From Bacteroidales bacterium (lineage in GTDB: Bacteria; Bacteroidota; Bacteroidia; Bacteroidales; Muribaculaceae), in the NCBI GenBank assembly GCA_900766975.1, contig CAAFXO010000055.1, positions 1 through 55,893 on the forward strand: DNA of 55,893 nucleotides, read 5' to 3'. Positions within the stretch are counted from its first letter, which is position 1. The number at the start of each line of letters is the position of its first letter. Shown here piece by piece: positions 44,415 to 51,558 of this stretch. The position numbers and the translations under genes were made by a program. Under the pieces are notes generated by a model. The model ran no database searches. It was not told where the DNA came from and saw only the letters and a program-made list of their open reading frames with translations.

Positions 44415-45812
44415 TTAGAACTCGCAGTTGTTGGGATAGCGGGGGAAGGGGATCACGTCGCGGATGTTCTGCATGCCGGTGACGAAGAGCACGAGGCGCT
44501 CGAAACCGAGGCCGAAGCCGGAGTGAGGCACAGTGCCATAGCGGCGTGTATCGACATACCAGTCCATACCGGTGAGACCCAACTCTTCGATGCGGCCGGT
44601 GAGCTTGTCGTAGTTCTCTTCTCGCTCGGAGCCGCCGATGATCTCGCCGATCTTGGGGAAGAGCACATCCATGGCGCGCACGGTCTTGCCATCGTCGTTG
44701 AGCTTCATATAGAATGCCTTGATCTCCTTGGGATAGTCGGTGAGGATGACCGGACGTTTGAAGTGCTCCTCCACGAGGTAGCGCTCATGCTCGCTCGCCA
44801 AGTCGACACCCCAGTATACGGGGAACTCAAACTTGCGGCCTGACTCTTCGAGGATCTTAACACCCTCGGTATATGAGAGGCGCACGAAGTCATTGCTCAA
44901 CACGAAGTTAAGACGGTCGATCAGCTCCTTGTCGAAGTGCTCGGCGAGGAACTCGATGTCGCTCTTGCAGTGTTCCAAAGCGTAACCGATACAATACTTG
45001 ATGAAATCTTCGGCAAGGTCCATATTGTCGTTGATGTCGAAGAAAGCCATCTCAGGTTCGATCATCCAGAACTCGGAGAGGTGGCGCGGCGTATTGGAGT
45101 TTTCGGCGCGGAATGTAGGTCCGAAGGTGTAGATACGTCCCAAAGCAGTGGCACCCAGCTCACCTTCGAGCTGACCCGACACTGTGAGTGAAGCCATCTT
45201 GCCGAAGAAGTCTTGCGAATAGTCGACAGCGCCATTCTCATCCATGGGGAGCCGGTCGAGGGGGAGTGTGGTGACCTGGAATTGCGCACCGGCACCCTCG
45301 CAGTCGGAGGCTGTGATCAGCGGAGTGTGGAAGTAATAGAATCCGCGATCGTTGAAGAACTGATGGATGGCGAATGCCAAGGCATGACGGATGCGGAGCA
45401 CGGCACCGAAGGTATTGGTGCGGGGACGCAAGTGAGCCTTCTCGCGGAGGAACTCCAAGGTGTGACCCTTCTTCTGCAGAGGGTAGGTCAGCGGATCGGC
45501 AGTGCCATATACATGGAGAGATTCGGCTTGAACCTCCACGGCTTGACCCTTGCCTTGCGATGCCACTAATGTGCCATGCACGCAAATGCTTGAGCCGGTG
45601 GTGACGGCACGCAGATCATCCTCGCTAAACTTCTGGAGGTCGAATACGACCTGAAGATTGGTGATGGTGCTACCATCGTTGAGCGCAACAAATTGCACAT
45701 GCTTATTGCCACGACGAGTGCGCACCCATCCCCTTACGTCGACACCCTTGTCGACGTAATCGGCGGAGCCGGCGAGCAGCTCCTTTATGGTGTATTTGCT
45801 GATTTTTCCCAT
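44415..45812 (-). CDS. asnS: Asparagine-tRNA ligase
   Basis: The 465-residue class II synthetase charges tRNA-Asn directly. It has an N-terminal OB-fold (VRGWVRTRRGNKHVQFVALN), motif 2 around TFGPTFRAENSNTPRHLSEF and motif 3 (HSGFGLGFERLVLFVTGMQN) with the normal C-terminal RDVIPFPRYPNNCEF. No insertion domain like that of AspRS is present, which separates it from the aspS at 20.4 kb. It starts 7 bp after the rluB-like gene and is probably cotranscribed with it. Confidence 0.97.
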   Translation of the reverse strand: MGKISKYTIKELLAGSADYVDKGVDVRGWVRTRRGNKHVQFVALNDGSTITNLQVVFDLQKFSEDDLRAVTTGSSICVHGTLVASQGKGQAVEVQAESLHVYGTADPLTYPLQKKGHTLEFLREKAHLRPRTNTFGAVLRIRHALAFAIHQFFNDRGFYYFHTPLITASDCEGAGAQFQVTTLPLDRLPMDENGAVDYSQDFFGKMASLTVSGQLEGELGATALGRIYTFGPTFRAENSNTPRHLSEFWMIEPEMAFFDINDNMDLAEDFIKYCIGYALEHCKSDIEFLAEHFDKELIDRLNFVLSNDFVRLSYTEGVKILEESGRKFEFPVYWGVDLASEHERYLVEEHFKRPVILTDYPKEIKAFYMKLNDDGKTVRAMDVLFPKIGEIIGGSEREENYDKLTGRIEELGLTGMDWYVDTRRYGTVPHSGFGLGFERLVLFVTGMQNIRDVIPFPRYPNNCEF

Positions 45813-45819
45813 ATCTTAT

Positions 45820-47316
45820 TTATTCAAAAGCGCCCATGCGCAGATAGTTAACTTCTTCTTGTGTGAGATAACGCCAGTGGCCACGCGGCAGATTCTTCTT
45901 GGTGAGGCCGGCGAAGTATACACGGTCGAGTTTCACCACGCGATAGCCGAGGTGCTCGAAGATACGACGCACGATACGGTTGCGGCCGCTGTGGATCTCG
46001 ATGCCTGCCTGGTTGCGCTCGTCGCTCACGTAGGAGATGGCATCTGCATGGATCTCTCCATCTTCGAGTTCGATGCCATCGGCGATGCGTTGCATATCCT
46101 CTTCAGCGATGTCGCGGTCGGTCCAGACGTGATATATTTTCTTCTTCACGAATTTGGGGTGAGTGAGCTTGGAAGCGAGGTCTCCATCATTGGTGAGCAG
46201 GAGCACACCGGTGGTGTTGCGGTCGAGACGACCCACGGGATAGATTCTCTCTTCGCAAGCATTCTTGACGATGTCGAGCACGGTGGTGCGTCCGTTGGGG
46301 TCGTCGCTTGTGGTGACACAGTCTTTGGGCTTGTTGAGGAGCACGTAGCATTTGCGTTCGGGAGTTACGACCTTACCGTCATATTCCACGACGTCGCTGC
46401 GGCTGATCTTTGATCCGAGCTCTGTCACTACCTCTCCATTTACCTTCACCAAGCCGCCGATGATGTATTCATCAGCTTCGCGACGCGAGCAGATGCCGGC
46501 GTTGGCCATGAACTTGTTGAGGCGAATTTCTTCATTCGGATCAATGTCGTCGAGCACGTAGTCGATCTGCTTGGGACGAGGAGTGAATTTGGCAGCTTGA
46601 TTGTTTTTCCAGTTTTGCTTGCCGGGGCGGTTGAAGTTACCCTGCTGGGGACGTTGCTGACGGCCTTGATTAAAGCCGCCACCCTGCTGGCGATGCTGGA
46701 AACCGCCCTGCTGGGGACGGGGCTGATAGCCACCCTGCTGACGCTGCTGGTAGCCACCCTGCTGACGGGGCTGATAGCCACCCTGTTGGCGCTGTTGGTA
46801 ACCACCCTGCTGGCGCTGCTGGTAGCCACCCTGCTGGCGCTGCTGGTAGCCACCTTGCTGACGCTGCTGATAGCCACCTTGCTGACGGGGCTGATAGCCA
46901 CCCTGCTGACGGGGCTGGTAACCGCCCTGCTGACGGGGTTGATAGCCACCTTGCATAGTTTTTTGTTCATTAGCTATGTCTGAATCTTGATTGGGAGCAT
47001 AGCCGGATTGCGGACGGGGCTGGTAGGGGCGAGGCTGGTAAGCGCCTTGACGCTGCTGGTAGGGACGCTGCTGATAGCCACCCTGACGAGGCTGGTAGCT
47101 ACCCTGCTGACGGGGCTGGTAACCACCCTGCTGACGGGGCTGATAGCCATAGCTCCGCTGCTGATAGCTTGAGTTTTCCGGATCACCTTCCATGTCAGAT
47201 TGAGAAGAAGGGTAATTCACTTTTTCATAGCGGTTTTCATGATCTGCATTGTCTGCAGCAATACCGAAGGGCTGAGTGCCGATGCGGGGTCTTTTAGTTT
47301 TTTTTGACTCTTCCAT
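45820..47316 (-). CDS. RluB/RsuA-family pseudouridine synthase with a Gln/Gly/Tyr/Arg-rich N-terminal domain
   Basis: The C-terminal half (about 265-498) is a complete rRNA pseudouridine synthase: an S4 RNA-binding domain (IRLNKFMANAGICSRREADE, then KVNGEV) and the catalytic domain with the Asp in VGRLDRNTTGVLLLTNDGDL. The best family fit is RluB/RsuA. The first about 260 residues are disordered and made of the octad QQGGYQPR or QQGGYQQR, about fifteen copies in two blocks. Bacteroidota relatives often have such tails, but the length here is large. The role of the tail is unknown; it is basic and Tyr-rich, as in RNA-binding and condensate-forming proteins. It heads the twelve-gene minus-strand run. 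Confidence 0.9.
   Translation of the reverse strand: MEESKKTKRPRIGTQPFGIAADNADHENRYEKVNYPSSQSDMEGDPENSSYQQRSYGYQPRQQGGYQPRQQGSYQPRQGGYQQRPYQQRQGAYQPRPYQPRPQSGYAPNQDSDIANEQKTMQGGYQPRQQGGYQPRQQGGYQPRQQGGYQQRQQGGYQQRQQGGYQQRQQGGYQQRQQGGYQPRQQGGYQQRQQGGYQPRPQQGGFQHRQQGGGFNQGRQQRPQQGNFNRPGKQNWKNNQAAKFTPRPKQIDYVLDDIDPNEEIRLNKFMANAGICSRREADEYIIGGLVKVNGEVVTELGSKISRSDVVEYDGKVVTPERKCYVLLNKPKDCVTTSDDPNGRTTVLDIVKNACEERIYPVGRLDRNTTGVLLLTNDGDLASKLTHPKFVKKKIYHVWTDRDIAEEDMQRIADGIELEDGEIHADAISYVSDERNQAGIEIHSGRNRIVRRIFEHLGYRVVKLDRVYFAGLTKKNLPRGHWRYLTQEEVNYLRMGAFE
46640..47165. repeat. 24-bp tandem repeat in the rluB-like gene
   Basis: A 24-bp unit (complement of cagcagggtggctaccagcagcg and variants) repeats about fifteen times in two blocks separated by a unique stretch at about 46955-47010. 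It encodes the QQGGYQPR octads and preserves the reading frame. Confidence 0.85.
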
Positions 47317-47477
47317 ACTTGTAATGAGACTACCCTCAACATCTCTGCTGTGGGCGATTTTTTAGGGATATCGTCACATCCCGGATTATTACAATTGATT
47401 CAACTATGTTAATTAAAATAAGAAATTGCAAAACTAATTACTATAACAAATAATAGATACCTGTTACTAATAACGCG

Positions 47478-47509
47478 CAAATATAGTCATTTTTTTGAGA
47501 ATAAGCAAA
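47478..47509 (-). promoter_or_regulatory. Promoter of the rluB-asnS run
   Basis: On the minus strand TTTG (47509-47506), a 20-nt spacer and TATATTTG (47485-47478) match the Bacteroidota consensus exactly. The leader to the rluB-like ATG would be about 155 nt. Confidence 0.75.
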
Positions 47510-47533
47510 GAAAAAGCAAAAAACCGATGCCGA

Positions 47534-47627
47534 TTAGCGAGCGACACCATTATCATAGAGCCATTCCGGAGCAATATCAGCGCCATTAGCCCGGAAAACA
47601 CCAGTGTTAATATATCGTAAATTGCAT
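47534..47627 (-). pseudogene. Possible remnant of a protein C-terminus
   Basis: A minus-strand frame of about 30 codons ends at a stop (47536-47534) and reads INTGVFRANGADIAPEWLY and on to NGVAR, which looks protein-like. It begins after a stop and has no start or signal. It could be the end of a lost gene. Base composition is higher in GC than the rest of the spacer. Confidence 0.3.
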
Positions 47628-47693
47628 TATGTTTACAATCTTTTTGTTAAATAGCGTTAATTTTGGAAAAATATTTTATGTTTTACAACATTA

Positions 47694-47790
47694 TTTTAAA
47701 AATGTTTTGTACTTTTGCATTGAGTTTTTCATGGTATTAGATTTTAAGGTTAACGCAAGATTGGTTGTCGGGATGACAATCAATTTTTTT
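47694..47790 (+). ncRNA. Small-RNA-like element, copy A
   Basis: A 97-bp block is identical, reverse-complemented, to 53896-53992. It contains TACTTTTG (47710-47717) as a -7 box, about 40 nt of conserved sequence with TTAAGGTTAACGCAAG, and a terminator: ATTGGTTGTC (47760-47769), loop GGGAT, GACAATCAAT (47775-47784), then seven T. A transcript of about 68 nt (about 47723-47790) is predicted. No open frame of note is inside. It is named here as a candidate only. Confidence 0.65.
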
Positions 47791-47822
47791 ATACCCCTAC
47801 TTCTGCTTTTTTCTTGAAAATA

Positions 47823-47854
47823 TTTTGTTAAAGTTAACTTTTTGATTAACTTTG
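47823..47854 (+). promoter_or_regulatory. Promoter and palindrome of the toxin-antitoxin pair
   Basis: TTTTG (47823-47827), a 19-nt spacer and TAACTTTG (47847-47854) lie just before the ATG at 47871. An inverted repeat AGTTAA (47832-47837) and TTAACT (47846-47851) overlaps the -7 box and could be the operator of the antitoxin, as is usual for such pairs. Confidence 0.6.
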
Positions 47855-47870
47855 CTCAAATAAATAAATC

Positions 47871-48221
47871 ATGGCAAACAGAACAGTTAAATTCTACAAG
47901 GAATATTTCCTCGAGTTCTATAAAGAACAACCACTATCTGTACGAAAAAAGATTTCTCAGGTATTGGTATGGATTTCTACTATAGATAGGTTACCGGTGT
48001 CAATTCTAAAAGCGATAAAGACAGTAAAAGGTCTATACGAAATCAGAATAGAATTTGCGGGGAATATTTATAGGGTGTTTTGTTGCTTTGATGAAGGTGA
48101 ACTAATTATTTTGTTCAATGGTTTTCAGAAAAAGAGCCAGAAAACCCCACCAAATGAAATTGAGAAAGCCAAAAGAATAATGACTGATTATTATAATGAG
48201 AAAAAATATGGAGAAGACTAA
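47871..48221 (+). CDS. higB: HigB/Gp49-family type II toxin
   Basis: The 116-residue protein matches the phage Gp49-like/HigB (RelE superfamily) toxins: an LVWISTIDRLPVS stretch, KTVKGLYEIRIEFAGNIYRV, and FCCFDEGELIILFNGFQKKS, followed by PPNEIEKAKRI. Such proteins are ribosome-dependent or free mRNA endonucleases. The gene is AT-rich and lies directly downstream of a promoter, with the antitoxin behind it overlapping by 26 bp, the order used by HigBA. Other RelE-type names are possible. Activity is not shown. Confidence 0.88.
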   Translation: MANRTVKFYKEYFLEFYKEQPLSVRKKISQVLVWISTIDRLPVSILKAIKTVKGLYEIRIEFAGNIYRVFCCFDEGELIILFNGFQKKSQKTPPNEIEKAKRIMTDYYNEKKYGED

Positions 48222-48519
48222 GGAAGATCTTATAATGAATTGTCATACGCTTGACGAACTGCTCGACATAGAATATGGTAAACCGGGATCTCCCGAGCGA
48301 AATGAATTTGACAAAGAGACTCAAGCATTTTGTTTAGCGGAGACCTTGAGAGAGGAGCGTTTGCGCGCCGGTCTGACTCAGAGTGAGCTGGCAGAACGAA
48401 TAGGGACTAAAAAGACCTACATATCTCGATTGGAAAATGGCAAAGCAGACGTGCAATTAAGCACACTCTTTAGAATATTTGAAGGGCTTGGTAGAAGAGT
48501 ATCTTTGACGATACTTTAA
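48196..48519 (+). CDS. higA: HigA-type Xre-family antitoxin
   Basis: The 107-residue protein has an Xre helix-turn-helix at about 47-100 (LREERLRAGLTQSELAERIG, KKTYISRLENGKADVQLSTL) after an N-terminal part that probably binds the toxin. It is the neutralising and autoregulatory partner of the upstream HigB-type toxin. The first ATG (48196) overlaps the toxin stop by 26 bp; a second ATG (48208) is also possible and has a better-placed A/G-rich site in front. Confidence 0.88.
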   Translation: MRKNMEKTKEDLIMNCHTLDELLDIEYGKPGSPERNEFDKETQAFCLAETLREERLRAGLTQSELAERIGTKKTYISRLENGKADVQLSTLFRIFEGLGRRVSLTIL

Positions 48520-48556
48520 GGGAAGAGTCATTAGACGCTCTATAAATACAGGGAAT

Positions 48557-48590
48557 GGGGGTGGGCCAAATTGCGGTTTGACTCACCCCC
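48557..48590. terminator. Terminator between convergent higA and aspA
   Basis: GGGGGTGGGCCAAA and TTTGACTCACCCCC pair over about 12 bp with two mismatches around a TTGCGG loop. Transcription ends from both sides are likely, though the T-run is weak (TCTCAATAAA on the plus strand). Confidence 0.65.
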
Positions 48591-48601
48591 TCTCAATAAA
48601 C

Positions 48602-48613
48602 AGCGTTCCTTAA
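48602..48613. repeat. Partial copy of the GAGCGCGTTCCTTAA repeat
   Basis: AGCGTTCCTTAA lacks two bases of the 15-mer and abuts the aspA stop codon. Confidence 0.6.
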
Positions 48614-50047
48614 TTACTTCAGAGGTTTTATGTCGAGCTTGACCGGACGGATCATATTCTCGGGCGCGAGAATAGTGTCGAGGTCTTCCTTGCTTAAGAT
48701 GCCATGTTCGAGCACGAGGTCGTAGACGCTGCGACCGGTGGAGATAGCCTCCTTGGCGATCTTGGTGGAGTTCTTATAGCCGATCACAGGGTTAAGAGCT
48801 GTAACGATGCCGATAGAGTTGTGAACATACTCACGGCAACGATCAGCATTGGCAGTGATGCCCTCAACGCAGTTAACGCGGAGAGTTTCAAAACCATTGA
48901 TCAAGATGTCGATAGATTCGAAATTGCACTGAGCGGTGACAGGCTCCATAGCGTTGAGCTCCATCTGAGCGGCTTCGGAAGCCATAGTAACACACATATC
49001 ATTACCGATAACCTTGAAGCAGATCTGGCTCATCACCTCGGGGATAACGGGGTTGACCTTACCGGGCATGATCGAGCTGCCGGGCTGACGAGCAGGGAGA
49101 TTGATTTCTCCCAAACCGCAACGGGGGCCGCTGGCGAGGAGACGAAGGTCATTGCTGATTTTGCTTACCTTAGTAGCGATACGCTTCAAAGCCGAAGCAT
49201 AGCCCACCATAGCGGAAGTGTCGGAAGTGATGCCTACCAGGTCGCGAGCCAGGGTAATGTTCCAGCCGGTAATCTTGGCGAGAGCAGCCACACACTTCTC
49301 GGCATAACCCGGTTCGGCGCAGATGCCTGTACCGATGGCGGTAGCACCCATATTGACCACGAGCAGATCGGCGGCAGCCTCATCGAGATGCTTGATTTCA
49401 TCCTCGAGTACTGAAGCAAAACCATTGAAAGTCTGACCCAAAGTCATAGGCACGGCATCCTCAAGCTGAGTGCGACCCATCTTGACGATATCCTTGAACT
49501 CCTCACCCTTGGCGCGGAAAGCCTCAATCAGGCGGATATAATGCTCTTTGAATCGGAGATAAGCGAAATAGAGACCCAAGTGGATGCCGGTGGGATAAGC
49601 ATCATTGGTCGACTGACTGCGATTGACATGGTCGTTGGGCGAGCAATAGATATACTCACCTTTCTTGTGACCCATAATCTCGAGGGCACGATTGGCGATC
49701 ACCTCATTGGCATTCATATTGGTAGAAGTGCCGGCGCCACCCTGGATCATATCTACGGGGAACTCCTCGAGGTGCTGACCATCCATGATCTCACGGCAAG
49801 CCTGAGCGATAGCCTCATACTGCTCGCGTGTGAGAAGGTTGAGTTCATAGTTGGCCATAGCAGCTCCCAACTTAGTGATAGCCAAACCCTTGACAAACTC
49901 AGGATAGTCACAAAGACGGAACTTGCTGATAGAGAAATTCTCTACACCACGCAAGGTCTGAACGCCATAAAGAGCTGACTCAGGCACATTCATCTCGCCC
50001 AAAAGATCGCTCTCTACGCGGAAATTATTGCAACAATTGTTTTCCAT
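48614..50047 (-). CDS. aspA: Aspartate ammonia-lyase
   Basis: The 477-residue enzyme splits aspartate to fumarate and ammonia, feeding fumarate respiration and succinate formation in anaerobes. It belongs to the fumarase/aspartase superfamily, with the signature GSSIMPGKVNPVIPE (about residue 320-334) and the early ESDLLGEMNVPESALYGVQT. I place the start at 50047, giving MENNCCNNFRVESDLLG; the longer reading from 50179 runs through the promoter region. It is divergent from the porin. Fumarase class II is the nearest alternative, but AspA fits the N-terminus better. Confidence 0.93.
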   Translation of the reverse strand: MENNCCNNFRVESDLLGEMNVPESALYGVQTLRGVENFSISKFRLCDYPEFVKGLAITKLGAAMANYELNLLTREQYEAIAQACREIMDGQHLEEFPVDMIQGGAGTSTNMNANEVIANRALEIMGHKKGEYIYCSPNDHVNRSQSTNDAYPTGIHLGLYFAYLRFKEHYIRLIEAFRAKGEEFKDIVKMGRTQLEDAVPMTLGQTFNGFASVLEDEIKHLDEAAADLLVVNMGATAIGTGICAEPGYAEKCVAALAKITGWNITLARDLVGITSDTSAMVGYASALKRIATKVSKISNDLRLLASGPRCGLGEINLPARQPGSSIMPGKVNPVIPEVMSQICFKVIGNDMCVTMASEAAQMELNAMEPVTAQCNFESIDILINGFETLRVNCVEGITANADRCREYVHNSIGIVTALNPVIGYKNSTKIAKEAISTGRSVYDLVLEHGILSKEDLDTILAPENMIRPVKLDIKPLK

Positions 50048-50084
50048 GGATACAAAAAAATTTTTATAGGTTATAAATTTAAGG

Positions 50085-50092
50085 TATATTTG
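50085..50092 (+). promoter_or_regulatory. -7 box of the porin gene
   Basis: TATATTTG matches the Bacteroidota -7 consensus and is followed by a leader of about 110 nt. The -33 box is not clear. Confidence 0.5.
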
Positions 50093-50099
50093 CAGAAAA

Positions 50100-50140
50100 T
50101 TTGCGGATATGGAGTGCTCTTCGCACAAATAGTCCGCAAA
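50100..50140. promoter_or_regulatory. Nested inverted repeats between the aspA and porin promoters
   Basis: TTTGCGGA (50100-50107) and TCCGCAAA (50133-50140) are perfect complements and enclose GTGC/GCAC (50114-50117, 50123-50126). They lie between the two divergent -7 boxes and overlap the minus-strand one. They could be an operator or an RNA hairpin in the porin leader. Confidence 0.45.
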
Positions 50141-50168
50141 TATAGTTATTAAATCTAATACCACAAAA
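50137..50168 (-). promoter_or_regulatory. Promoter of aspA
   Basis: On the minus strand TTTTG (50168-50164), a 19-nt spacer and TATATTTG (50144-50137) match the consensus. The leader is about 83 nt. Confidence 0.75.
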
Positions 50169-50209
50169 TTCGACGTCACAACAGAGTGTCGTCACAACAG
50201 ATCTAACCC

Positions 50210-51415
50210 ATGAAAAGAATCCTACCGGCATTGGTCGCGCTCGGATTGCTATGTCCGCAGTATGCCATGGCTCAGCAAGAGACCATCAACGACTTCCGCA
50301 CTGAAGATGAGAACTCGCTGGTCGAAGACATCTTCAAGGTCAAGAAAAAGACCGACAAATTCAACCTCTATCTCAACATGCATGCCGATTTTGACGCATC
50401 CTGGACCGACGGGAAGTTTGACGAAGGGAAATTCAAATTCCAGGACCTTCGCATCGAGATGAAGGGAGATATCAACAACTGGCTGAGTTATCGCTATCGA
50501 CACAAAGTCTCCTCGAGTCATAACCCCAACGACAACATCGATGGGCTTCTGAAGAGTATCGACATCGCCGGCATCGGACTGAAGTTCGGCAAGTGGGGTC
50601 TCTTCCTCGGCAAGCAATGCACGGTCTATGGCGGCTATGAGTTTGACTACAACCCTATCGAGATCTATCAATATTGCGATATGATCGAATATATGACCTG
50701 CTTCTTGACCGGTATCAACGTGTCATACAATCTAAACAAGAATCACCAATTTCAGGTGCAGATGCTCAACGCCTTCACCGAGAAGTCGGAGCAGATGTAT
50801 GGAGCATACGAGAAGTCGAAGATGCCGATGGTCTACACACTGAACTGGAACGGCAATTTCGGCGACATCTTCTCGACCCGCTGGTCGTCGACATATATGA
50901 GTGAGACAAAGGGGAGTCATCTATGGTATTTCGCTTTGGGCAATAAATTTAAGATCAACGACAAGGCAGAAATCTTCCTCGACTGGATGTATACACGCGA
51001 GGGAGTGGACCGCAAGGGCATCATCACCGGCATCGTATCGCCCGACGGCTGGGACCGCAAGGCAGCCAAGACGGAGATAATGTCGTTCGTGTTGAGAGGC
51101 AACTATCACTTCCATCCGGCATGGAACGTATTCGCCAAGCTCATGTATGAGAATGAGGGAGTCTATCGCACCAACACCATGTCTATATTGGAAGATCAGG
51201 GGCCGGTGACACTCGCCAAGGGTAAATATCGCACTGCCTTGGGATATATCGGAGGCGTGGAATACTATCCCTTCAAAGATCGCAACCTCCACTTCTTCGC
51301 CACCTACATCGGTCGGAGCTACCTCTACACAGCCAAAGGCAAAGCATTCGGATCGAAAGACTATAACACCGACCGCTTCCAGATAGGCTTCATCTGGCAA
51401 ATGCCCGTATTCTAA
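50210..51415 (+). CDS. Outer-membrane porin (phosphate-selective porin O/P-like)
   Basis: The 401-residue protein has a signal peptide (about 1-21, ending AMAQ) and a beta-barrel of alternating strands (FKFQDLRIEMKGDINNWLSY, GIGLKFGKWGLFLGKQ, FRTEDENSLVEDI before the barrel), and ends with a strand and a terminal Phe (FQIGFIWQMPVF), as outer-membrane proteins do. The family is the general porin type seen in Bacteroides. Substrate is unknown; the adjacent POT transporter suggests peptides or amino acids, and divergent aspA suggests dicarboxylates. It has its own promoter. Confidence 0.85.
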   Translation: MKRILPALVALGLLCPQYAMAQQETINDFRTEDENSLVEDIFKVKKKTDKFNLYLNMHADFDASWTDGKFDEGKFKFQDLRIEMKGDINNWLSYRYRHKVSSSHNPNDNIDGLLKSIDIAGIGLKFGKWGLFLGKQCTVYGGYEFDYNPIEIYQYCDMIEYMTCFLTGINVSYNLNKNHQFQVQMLNAFTEKSEQMYGAYEKSKMPMVYTLNWNGNFGDIFSTRWSSTYMSETKGSHLWYFALGNKFKINDKAEIFLDWMYTREGVDRKGIITGIVSPDGWDRKAAKTEIMSFVLRGNYHFHPAWNVFAKLMYENEGVYRTNTMSILEDQGPVTLAKGKYRTALGYIGGVEYYPFKDRNLHFFATYIGRSYLYTAKGKAFGSKDYNTDRFQIGFIWQMPVF

Positions 51416-51449
51416 GAGCGGAAAAATGAGGGTAGAAGATTGAGATATG

Positions 51450-51480
51450 TTGGAAAAATGGGGAATATGTATTAATTTTG
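51450..51480 (+). promoter_or_regulatory. Promoter of the POT transporter gene
   Basis: TTG (51450-51452), a 20-nt spacer and TAATTTTG (51473-51480) fit the consensus. The leader of about 72 nt ends at the ATG at 51559. Confidence 0.7.
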
Positions 51481-51558
51481 AAAATTGCAAGAAGGAGCAA
51501 GCATAACAACAACTCATAAAATTATTTATTAACACTATAATCAAATCATCAAAAATTT

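Larger units (their letters stand above)
47317..47870. other. AT-rich 554-bp spacer, divergent control region
   Basis: The spacer holds the rluB-like promoter (47478-47509), a short coding-like remnant (47534-47627), the small-RNA-like element (47694-47790) and the promoter of the toxin-antitoxin pair (47823-47854). No full gene is seen. Confidence 0.8.

Noticed and set aside
46640..47165. A repeat array that might be read as CRISPR
   Set aside because: The units are contiguous, 24 bp long, without unique spacers, and code in frame for the QQGGYQPR octads; no cas gene is near.
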